From the NCBI GenBank assembly GCA_016183075.1, contig JACPFH010000107.1, forward strand, positions 1 through 5,568: 5,568 nt of DNA. Direction: 5' to 3'. The DNA is from Deltaproteobacteria bacterium (GTDB lineage Bacteria > Desulfobacterota > Binatia > UBA9968). The notes below the pieces were generated by a model. The model had not been told where the DNA came from, did no database searches, and was given only the letters and a program-made list of their open reading frames with translations. The translations under genes were made by a program, and so were the position numbers. Of the stretch, positions 1-4,776 are shown in pieces. How positions within the stretch are numbered: the first letter of the stretch is position 1; every line of letters starts with the position of its first letter.

Positions 1-1081
1 ATCCGGTGGAATTCCGCATGCGCTATGCGCTGGATGAGGGGGAGCCTTTTGCCACGGGGACACCGGTCCGGTCTTTTGGCCTGAGGGCCTGTATCCAAGA
101 AGCGGCCAACGCCATCGGGTGGTCCGAGCAGAGGCCCAAAACGGTTGGTGGAAAGCCGCGGGGAAAGGGCATCGCAGCGGGGGTCAAGGCGGTGCTCACG
201 CCTTCGATCTCCGGGGCAATCGTCATCATGAGCGCCGATGGAAGCGTCAATGTTCTGAGCAGCACCGTGGAAATGGGCCAGGGCTCCGAAACCGCGATGG
301 CACAGATTGCAGCCGAAGAGCTGGGCGTCGGCTTCGATAAGATACATATCGTCCAGCCGGATACAGACGTCACACCCTACGATACGATAACAGCAGGGAG
401 CCGCTCCACGTACCACATGGGAAACGCCGTACGGGCGGCCGCCGCCAAGGTCAAGAGAGAACTCTTTGCCGCCGTGGCATCCAGGCTTGAAGTGAGCCCG
501 GAAGATCTTGTAGCGCGCGATGGGCGCGTCTTTGTGCGCGGTTCCGAGGAGCGCGGCATGACCGTTCCGGAAGCTTTCTTGGCTAAATTCGGAAGCCTCG
601 GCACAACCATCACGGGCGATGCCGTTTTCCAGACAAGTGCTATCCCAATGGACCCTGAAACCGGGTTGTCGGAAAAATGTACCGAATACTGGTTTCCTTC
701 GGCGAGCGCCGCTGAGGTAGAGGTGGATCCGGAAACCGGAAAAGTACACGTCCTCAGGCTTTACAGTGTGGGTGATACCGGGACCGCAATCAATCCCAAG
801 CACTGCGAGCAGCAGCTCATCGGTGGAGCTATCGCACACCTGGGGCAGACGCTGTTTGAGTTTCTCAGTCTCGAAAACGGCCAAATTCTGAATCCGTTCT
901 CGTTGAGGTGCCCCACGAGAGCGGCCCGTTCGGAGCCAAGGGTGTCGGAGAGACCGGAGGGCTTACAGTCTCGGCCGCTATTGCCAATGCTGTCCAGGAC
1001 GCGGTAGGAGTGAGAATCAAGGAGCTGCCGATCGCGCCGGAAAAAATCCTTCGCGCCCTTCATTTTCACACCCCTCGTTGA
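1..1081 (+). pseudogene. Xanthine dehydrogenase/aldehyde oxidase family molybdopterin-binding subunit, 3' part, frameshifted
   Basis: This is the molybdenum-cofactor-binding large subunit of a molybdenum hydroxylase, which oxidises aldehydes or N-heteroaromatics. The frame is open from base 3 and begins Pro-Val-Glu-Phe-Arg, the usual DPxEFR helix of the family, so the GTG at 6 is an internal Val and the real start lies upstream. Counting that Val as residue 1, family blocks visible are EMGQGSET (89-96), AGSRSTYHMGNAV (130-142) and AINPKHCEQQLIGGAIAHLGQ (261-281, compared to the usual INPxxxExQxxGGxxxGxGQ). After NGQILNP (residue 297, base about 895) the frame turns to unrelated sequence and stops at 1005-1007. 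The frame starting at base 896 resumes the family: VEVPHESGPFGAKGVGE, with the presumed catalytic Glu at 950-952, then a normal C-terminus ending at TGA 1079-1081. Homologues normally have about 18 more residues at the join, so I infer a deletion of 3n+1 bases. The intact gene would have been upstream neighbour of the MmgE/PrpD gene in one operon. Family call is firm; substrate unknown; genuine mutation versus assembly error is open. Confidence 0.87.
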
Positions 1082-1083
1082 TA

Positions 1084-1089
1084 TATAAT
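1084..1089 (+). promoter_or_regulatory. Isolated TATAAT box before the MmgE/PrpD gene
   Basis: A perfect TATAAT lies just after the hydroxylase stop and would start transcription near 1096, about 15 bases before the TTG start at 1111. No recognisable -35 hexamer sits 16-18 bases upstream (bases 1060-1067 read as T-rich, without TTGACA similarity) and there is no extended -10 TG. It may be a weak internal promoter or chance. Confidence 0.2.
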
Positions 1090-1110
1090 GAGCCGATCTG
1101 AGAGGGCAAA

Positions 1111-2373
1111 TTGAGCCCGACAAAGACTCTAGCCACGTACGCGGCGAATCTCTCCTACGGCGAGATTCCGCCGTCCGTTACGGAGCGCATGATCGATTGC
1201 GTGCTGGATAGCCTGGGAGCTGCGATTTACGGAGTCTCGCTTCCGTGGAGCCGGACGCTCATCGGTTATGCGCGCCGCTACGGCGCTGGCGGAAATAGCT
1301 CCATTTTTGGGCCGAGCGAGAAAAAGGTCCAAGCCCCCTTCGCCGCTCTGGCCAACGGCGGGCTCATCCATTCCTTCGAGCTGGACAACGTGCGCCAGCC
1401 CGGCGCCGGGGTTCATGCCGGGGCAACGCTGGTTCCTGCCGGGTTCGCCGCGGCCGAAGAGCTGGGAGCAACGGGCGACAAGCTTCTTAGCGCGCTCGTT
1501 GCGGGCTGCGAGGTAATGTTTCGCATCGGCCACGCGTGCCGGGAGACCTCGGAGAAGCTCGGCTTCCACGCTCCGGGCCTGACCGGACCCCTCGGAGCCG
1601 CAGCGACGGCCGGACATCTCTTCGGCCTCAATCCCGATCAGATGGTTCATGCTTTCGGCATTGCTGCCTCGCTGGCTTCGGGGATCCTGGCCTTTGCGAA
1701 GTCCGCGACCGGCGGCATGGTAAAGAGGCTTCACCTGGGACGGGCTGCCGAGGGAGGCGTCTTGGCGGCGACGCTGGCGCGCGATGGCTTTACCGGACCC
1801 GAGGGTATCCTGGAGGGAGATTTCGGCTTCCTTCATGTCTTCAGCCGCGAGCCGGACCTAGCCCGGCTGACGCACGCTCTGGGCGAAGAGTATGAGGTCA
1901 TGAAGATCTGCATGAAGCGCTTCCCGTGCCACATAACCGCTCAGGCGCCAATCCAGGCCGTGCAGGAACTCAGAGCGAAAGACCCTTTCCCCGCCGAAGA
2001 AGTCGCGGAGATCACGATCGCGGGGGCCGAGAAGATGATCACCCATCATAACATCGGTTTTGCGGGGGAGAGCTTCGCCGACCCCGCGATTCTCTCCCTT
2101 TGCCGAAAAGTCAGACTGGTCGTGGATGAAGCTTCCCGCAAGCTCGAAGGCTATCTCGGGGCGCGAGTAACCATTCGCCTCCACAACGGTCAAGAGCTAA
2201 CCCGCGAAGTGAAGTCGTTCAAGGGCTCCCCCGCCGACCCGTTAAGCCGAGCGGAGGTCGCAGAGAAATTTTTCACTTTGACGGCAGCAATGGGCCGGGA
2301 GGCCGCAGAAAAGCTTTTTCAGCGCGTCGAAAGACTGGCCGAGGAAAAAAACGTCGGATCGCTACTAACCTGA
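1111..2373 (+). CDS. MmgE/PrpD family protein with apparent internal deletion
   Basis: This family holds 2-methylcitrate dehydratase, cis-aconitate decarboxylase and iminodisuccinate epimerase; the exact reaction here cannot be assigned. The TTG start is supported by an in-frame stop at 1099-1101 and a GAGGG ribosome site at 1102-1106. The N-terminal all-helical domain is well conserved. Asp92 (in FELDN) and His102 (in GVHAGATLVPA), His153 (in GFHAPGLTGPLGAA), Lys205 (in GGMVKRLHLGRAA) and His274 (in RFPCHITAQ) fit the catalytic Asp/His/His/Lys/His set known from cis-aconitate decarboxylase. The C-terminal part, from RKVRL to the final KF..A helices, is also family-like. At 420 residues it is shorter than the usual 445-460. 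The shortfall falls at one place: HHNI (312-315) is followed directly by GFAGESFADPAI, skipping the segment that in relatives carries an AQYSxPFxxAxAL-type block. It begins 29 bases after the hydroxylase stop, so probably was co-transcribed with it. Family assignment is strong; whether the product is active is doubtful. Confidence 0.9.
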   Translation: MSPTKTLATYAANLSYGEIPPSVTERMIDCVLDSLGAAIYGVSLPWSRTLIGYARRYGAGGNSSIFGPSEKKVQAPFAALANGGLIHSFELDNVRQPGAGVHAGATLVPAGFAAAEELGATGDKLLSALVAGCEVMFRIGHACRETSEKLGFHAPGLTGPLGAAATAGHLFGLNPDQMVHAFGIAASLASGILAFAKSATGGMVKRLHLGRAAEGGVLAATLARDGFTGPEGILEGDFGFLHVFSREPDLARLTHALGEEYEVMKICMKRFPCHITAQAPIQAVQELRAKDPFPAEEVAEITIAGAEKMITHHNIGFAGESFADPAILSLCRKVRLVVDEASRKLEGYLGARVTIRLHNGQELTREVKSFKGSPADPLSRAEVAEKFFTLTAAMGREAAEKLFQRVERLAEEKNVGSLLT

Positions 2374-2445
2374 CGATGAAAGAACGACGAGAAAGCGCCT
2401 GACTCAGCTTTCAACTTAAGGTATACGCTTCGCCTCGGTTCCTGC

Positions 2446-2486
2446 GGTGTGATGGAAGGTTTTTATCATGCCTTCCCTGCCTCACC
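2446..2486 (+). other. Imperfect hairpin downstream of the MmgE/PrpD gene
   Basis: GGTG (2446-2449) and GGAAGG (2454-2459) can pair with CCTTCC (2471-2476) and CACC (2483-2486), leaving an internal bulge of 4 by 6 bases and an 11-base T-rich loop. It lies about 70 bases after the MmgE/PrpD stop, where a terminator for that operon would be expected, but no T-run follows the stem, so a rho-independent terminator is not shown. Confidence 0.25.
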
Positions 2487-2529
2487 TCGCGCTCGAAGGA
2501 ATCAACCTCAACATGGCCCCTTCGCTCCC

Positions 2530-2571
2530 CGGCGTTGACGCCGAGGGTTATAATGTGTAACTTTATGTGTA
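2530..2571 (+). promoter_or_regulatory. Putative vapBC promoter and operator region
   Basis: A perfect TATAAT at 2549-2554 lies about 40 bases before the vapB start and would initiate near 2561. There is a TTGACG at 2535-2540, but only 8 bases separate it from the TATAAT, so it cannot be the partner -35. Overlapping the promoter are a 14-base hairpin palindrome (CGGCGT/ACGCCG arms at 2530-2543), a small inverted repeat GTTA/TAAC (2547-2561) centred on the -10, and two copies of ATGTGTA (2553-2559 and 2565-2571) spaced 12 bases apart. VapBC operons are generally repressed by the VapB-VapC complex binding repeated sites over the promoter, so these are candidate operator elements. The -10 is seen directly; operator function is inferred. 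Confidence 0.45.
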
Positions 2572-2584
2572 GAGATTAGAGCTT

Positions 2585-2590
2585 AGGAGG
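2585..2590 (+). promoter_or_regulatory. Ribosome binding site for vapB
   Basis: AGGAGG ends 4 bases before the GTG at 2595. An ATG at 2593 in another frame is even closer, but only the GTG frame encodes a VapB protein, so this site is assigned to the GTG start. Confidence 0.65.
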
Positions 2591-2594
2591 TAAT

Positions 2595-2795
2595 GTGCCA
2601 ACGAATCTTGCCATCGACGATAAACTCTTGGAAAGGGCGCTTCGGGTTGGGAAGCATCGGACAAAGCGGGAAACCGTTAACGAAGCCCTCAAAGAATACA
2701 TCCAGCGCCGCAAGCGTGTTCAGGCTCTACGGGCATTCGGGACCATCGAGTTCGATCCGAACTACGACTATAAGAAGCTCCGAGCAAAACGGTGA
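2595..2795 (+). CDS. vapB: VapB-type antitoxin, ribbon-helix-helix (VapB_antitoxin/DUF2191-like)
   Basis: This 66-residue protein is a type II antitoxin that neutralises the VapC toxin encoded next to it and probably represses the operon. Residues 3-7 (TNLAI) form the DNA-binding ribbon. Two helices follow: DDKLLERALRVG (8-19), then TKRETVNEALKEYIQRRKRV (23-42), whose KxxxVNEAL..Y..RR pattern is typical of this family. The tail FGTIEFDPNYDYKKLR (48-63) matches the family's toxin-binding C-terminal segment (usually GxIDFDPDYDYK). The start is GTG 2595 after an AGGAGG. The ATG-started frame at 2593, 92 codons long, gives no family match and is an overlap artefact. The stop overlaps the vapC start by 4 bases (GTGA), pointing to translational coupling. 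Length and motifs are normal, so it looks functional. I am confident of the family, though vapB is a class name and not a specific orthologue. Confidence 0.93.
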   Translation: MPTNLAIDDKLLERALRVGKHRTKRETVNEALKEYIQRRKRVQALRAFGTIEFDPNYDYKKLRAKR

Positions 2796-3202
2796 TCCTT
2801 CTCGATACCAGCATACTTTCGCTGGCCTATCGCCGTCGTCATCGGACCGAGCCCGCACCCCATGCGGTTGAGATCTTGCGACAACTGATCCTGGATGACG
2901 CTCCCTTATCTATTCCCGGCATCGTGTTTCAGGAGGTCCTCTCCGGTGTTCGGACTGAGGCTCAGTTTGAACGCTTGCTGAGAGCGCTTGAGACTTTTCC
3001 CATTATAACTGCGGAGCCCAAGCATCATATCCTAGCGGCACGAAATGCCAATGCCTGTCGCCGTAAAGGAGTGGCTACCTCAACCGTTGATTGTCTCATA
3101 GCTGCGCTTGCCACCTGCAGCGGAGCCTCCCTTTTCACGTTGGATGAGGACTTCGTCAGAATGGCCCCTATATGCGGCCTGAAGCTATTCAGGAAATCCT
3201 AA
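2792..3202 (+). CDS. vapC: VapC-type PIN-domain ribonuclease toxin
   Basis: This 136-residue PIN-domain protein is the toxin of the pair, a magnesium-dependent endoribonuclease that in characterised relatives cuts tRNA or rRNA in the cytoplasm. The PIN acidic residues are all present: Asp5 in ILLDTSI, Glu48 in VFQEVLSGVR, Asp100 in STVDCLIAAL and Asp118 (with Asp120) in LFTLDEDF. Length is in the usual 125-145 range and the C-terminus (GLKLF) is normal, so the toxin looks intact. The GTG start overlaps the vapB stop by 4 bases. No strong ribosome site lies upstream, consistent with coupling to vapB translation. A perfect 6-base-pair hairpin (CCTGAA/TTCAGG, 3178-3193) sits inside the last codons but has no T-run. 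The pair is transcribed in the same direction as the genes on both sides but unrelated to them in function, which suits an independently acquired module. The RNA target cannot be read from sequence. Confidence 0.94.
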   Translation: MILLDTSILSLAYRRRHRTEPAPHAVEILRQLILDDAPLSIPGIVFQEVLSGVRTEAQFERLLRALETFPIITAEPKHHILAARNANACRRKGVATSTVDCLIAALATCSGASLFTLDEDFVRMAPICGLKLFRKS

Positions 3203-3247
3203 AGGGGATGTCTTGCCCCGCTTAAAACCTTCGGACGCTCCCTGAAG

Positions 3248-3259
3248 AGGTCGCGACCT
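3248..3259. repeat. 12-base perfect palindrome
   Basis: AGGTCGCGACCT reads the same on both strands with no spacer. It lies about 45 bases after the vapC stop. It could be a dimeric regulator site or chance; nothing around it decides. Confidence 0.35.
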
Positions 3260-3355
3260 GTATTACCCCCGACTGGGCCAGCCTCGAACGTTTGTCCCCC
3301 CTACGGCGCAACCCAAGTAGACGTCCGGTGTCGTTACTTTTCAGGGCGATGCTTG

Positions 3356-3370
3356 ATGTCAGCTTGACAT
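3356..3370. repeat. Inverted repeat ATGTCA-GCT-TGACAT
   Basis: Two perfect 6-base arms are separated by a 3-base loop. The same place also holds a direct repeat, GCTTGA, at 3351-3356 and 3362-3367. There is no following T-run, so it is not a typical terminator. It may be a regulator site or part of the repetitive element suspected just downstream. Confidence 0.4.
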
Positions 3371-3409
3371 GCTGAGGCCTTGGTCGGTTTAGGGGCGAGT
3401 GTGGTATAT

Positions 3410-3444
3410 GGAAACGGGGAAACGGAACGGGAAACGCAAACGGG
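3410..3444. repeat. Degenerate tandem repeat of GAAACGG-like units
   Basis: GAAACGG occurs at 3411-3417 and 3419-3425. GAACGG (3425-3430), GAAACGC (3431-3437) and CAAACGG (3437-3443) follow in the same register of 6-8 bases. The strand is almost purely A, C and G with no T over the whole block, unlike its surroundings. It directly abuts the REP-like hairpin. Confidence 0.6.
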
Positions 3445-3470
3445 TCAAGTCTGCTCTTGGCTCTTTGACA
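3444..3470. repeat. REP-like hairpin repeat, possible mobile-element end
   Basis: GTCAAG (3444-3449) can pair with CTTGGC (3456-3461), with one G-T pair, around a 6-base loop. Alternatively GTCAA pairs with TTGAC (3465-3469). This GGTCAAG...CTCTTGGCTCTTTGACA pattern resembles, from memory, the repetitive sequences that accompany REP-associated tyrosine transposase (RAYT, IS200-like) genes in environmental bacteria. No transposase is in the window, so this is at most a solitary copy. The TTGACA at its end has no matching -10 at 16-18 bases, so I do not call it a promoter. Confidence 0.35.
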
Positions 3471-3685
3471 GTTGTTTCTCGATTGTGCGTACCTTGCGAG
3501 CTACCCTTCTTCCCCCCTACTCTCACCTTCATCCTTAAACGCGGACGCTGAATCCACCGATGAGGTCTTCTCTGATCCCAGCACCCTATCGATCTCGCTA
3601 TGCCCGTGGCCTCCGAGGTCCGACATAGATAAACCGCCGATAATTCACCTCAGGACGGCAAAAGGCGCGCGTCCCATTTTTCCCG

Positions 3686-3715
3686 TTGACACGCCGGACC
3701 AGCAAAAGGCATAGA
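3686..3715 (+). promoter_or_regulatory. Putative promoter of the substrate-binding protein gene
   Basis: A consensus -35 TTGACA (3686-3691) is followed after 18 bases by CATAGA (3710-3715), which matches three of six -10 positions. Transcription would start near 3722, leaving about 30 bases of leader before ATG 3753. Position and the perfect -35 are favourable; the -10 is weak, so the gene may be modestly expressed or need an activator. Confidence 0.45.
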
Positions 3716-3743
3716 TGCTCCTTGGGGAACTGCTGTGACGAAT

Positions 3744-3749
3744 GGAGGG
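3744..3749 (+). promoter_or_regulatory. Ribosome binding site selecting ATG 3753
   Basis: GGAGGG lies 3 bases before ATG 3753. This supports the ATG over the in-frame GTG at 3735, which would add six residues (MTNGGN) encoded partly by the ribosome site itself and would lengthen the region before the signal peptide. Confidence 0.6.
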
Positions 3750-3752
3750 AAT

Positions 3753-4754
3753 ATGAGGTTTCGGCCCCCGATCCTGACAGCCCTTTGCATCTCATTTCTT
3801 TTTACCTTTCTTTATCTTCTGCCCGCCGAGGCAGCCTCAGCCACGCAGAAAGTGGTTGTTAGCTTCGCCGGTTTAAATGAGCGACTCGGGGTTCTTTTTG
3901 TCGCGAAGGAGCCGGGCATTTTCCACAGGCATGGACTGGACGTTCAACTTGTCCATATGCGCAGTGGCCCGGTCGGGATTTCCGCCCTCACTACAGGTGA
4001 CTCTCAGCTCCATTTCGGCTCGGCAACCGGTGCTTCCCTCGGAGCGATGGCGGCTGGTCTGGACCTCGTGTTTATCGCCGGGCTAATCAAGAAACTGGAT
4101 GGCTATTTTGTAGTGGTTCCCCAGATCAAAAGTCCGTCCGATCTCAAGGGGAAGAACATCGGCGTGGTCAGTATAGGGGGTGCGGTTTGGATGTTTACCA
4201 TGCTGGCCTTTGAGCACTGGGGGCTCAATCCCGAGCGCGACAACATTAACTTCCGGGTGTTACCTAACGATTCTGTTGTAGCCCAGGCCATCACCACCGG
4301 GACTATCGACGGTGCCAACGTGGCCTATACTTACGGCACTAACCTGGAGCGCCAGGGATATCGCGTCCTGGCCGATCTCGCCAAGCTAGACATTTCGTTT
4401 CAAGGTACGGGAGTTCTGGCGCGGCGGAGCTTTGTGCAACGCTCGCCTGAGATCGCGGAGAGGGCCTTGAGGGCCATAGTGGAGACCATTGCCTTTATCC
4501 AGAATCCAGCCCATAAAGCCGCCGTGATGCAGAGCTTGGCCCGGTGGCTGCGCCTGCCAAAGGTTGGGGATGCGGAGGGCGGATATGAGATGATGAAAGG
4601 AACCTATGACCGGCGGATCTACCCGAATGTAGATGGGCTGCGCAATGTGATCCGGCTCCTGGGAAAAACCAACGAGAGTATCCGGCGCCTCAGAGCCGAG
4701 GATATTGTTGACGATCGGATAGTAGGCAAACTAGAACGCGAGGGACTTTTTTAG
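3753..4754 (+). CDS. ABC transporter substrate-binding protein, NMT1/THI5-like (SsuA/TauA type)
   Basis: This is a periplasmic ligand-binding component of an ABC importer of the nitrate/sulfonate/taurine/pyrimidine-precursor group. From ATG 3753 it has 333 residues, the normal length. Residues 1-30 form a signal peptide: basic start MRFR, a hydrophobic core around 7-23, and a signal-peptidase-type site (PAEA-A or ASA-T, residues 24-31). The Cys at 12 is inside the core without a lipobox, so a lipoprotein is unlikely. The mature part follows the family order: a first strand (VVVSFAG), the LFVAKEPGIFHRHGLDVQLV segment, a GDSQLHFGSATGASLGAMAAG loop, IKSPSDLKGKNIGV entering the second lobe, then AQAITTGTIDGANV and YRVLADLA. 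The C-terminal helices end in DIVDDRIVGKLEREGLF, typical of this group. No block appears missing, unlike three of its neighbours. No permease or ATPase gene is adjacent in the window. It converges on the next gene with only 22 bases between stops. The ligand cannot be assigned. Confidence 0.9.
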   Translation: MRFRPPILTALCISFLFTFLYLLPAEAASATQKVVVSFAGLNERLGVLFVAKEPGIFHRHGLDVQLVHMRSGPVGISALTTGDSQLHFGSATGASLGAMAAGLDLVFIAGLIKKLDGYFVVVPQIKSPSDLKGKNIGVVSIGGAVWMFTMLAFEHWGLNPERDNINFRVLPNDSVVAQAITTGTIDGANVAYTYGTNLERQGYRVLADLAKLDISFQGTGVLARRSFVQRSPEIAERALRAIVETIAFIQNPAHKAAVMQSLARWLRLPKVGDAEGGYEMMKGTYDRRIYPNVDGLRNVIRLLGKTNESIRRLRAEDIVDDRIVGKLEREGLF

Positions 4755-4776
4755 CCAAACAAAACAATGTCAGCCC

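Larger units (their letters stand above)
3203..3685. other. Noncoding stretch with palindromes and repeats, no gene found
   Basis: No credible coding sequence is seen on either strand. The only sizeable open frame (about 80 codons, TTG start at 3472) lacks a ribosome site, has Ser/Pro-rich composition and no family resemblance, and overlaps the promoter of the next gene. The stretch does contain a 12-base perfect palindrome, an inverted repeat at 3356-3370, a GAAACGG-rich degenerate repeat and a REP-like hairpin, each listed separately. The concentration of such signals suggests the relic or landing site of a small mobile or repetitive element; no transposase fragment is visible. Confidence 0.6.

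Noticed and set aside
885..905. Programmed ribosomal frameshift in the hydroxylase gene
   Set aside because: No slippery heptamer is present at the switch point, and shifting frame alone would still leave about 18 conserved residues missing.
1129..1836. 235-codon open frame on the minus strand opposite the MmgE/PrpD gene
   Set aside because: It is a shadow of a GC-rich coding region; the plus-strand frame has strong family motifs throughout and the minus-strand translation has none.
2535..2554. TTGACG plus TATAAT as a complete vapBC promoter
   Set aside because: Only 8 bases separate them, far from the 16-18 needed; only the TATAAT is retained as a -10 candidate.
2593..2871. ATG-started 92-codon frame over vapB
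   Set aside because: It overlaps vapB in another frame and shows no family pattern, while the GTG frame at 2595 encodes a clear VapB antitoxin.
3202..3223. Rho-independent terminator after vapC
   Set aside because: The stem is only four G-C pairs with an 8-base loop and is followed by CGCTTAAAAC, without a T-run.
3410..3475. CRISPR array or leader
   Set aside because: The repeated units are only 6-8 bases, with no 25-40 base repeats separated by unique spacers, and no cas gene is present.
3465..3493. Promoter starting at the TTGACA in 3465-3470
   Set aside because: Bases 16-18 downstream have no TATAAT-like hexamer, and the TTGAC is better explained as the arm of the hairpin repeat.
3472..3714. 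80-codon open frame on the plus strand in the gap before the binding-protein gene
   Set aside because: TTG start without a ribosome site, Ser/Pro-rich sequence with no recognisable family, and it runs through the likely promoter at 3686-3715.
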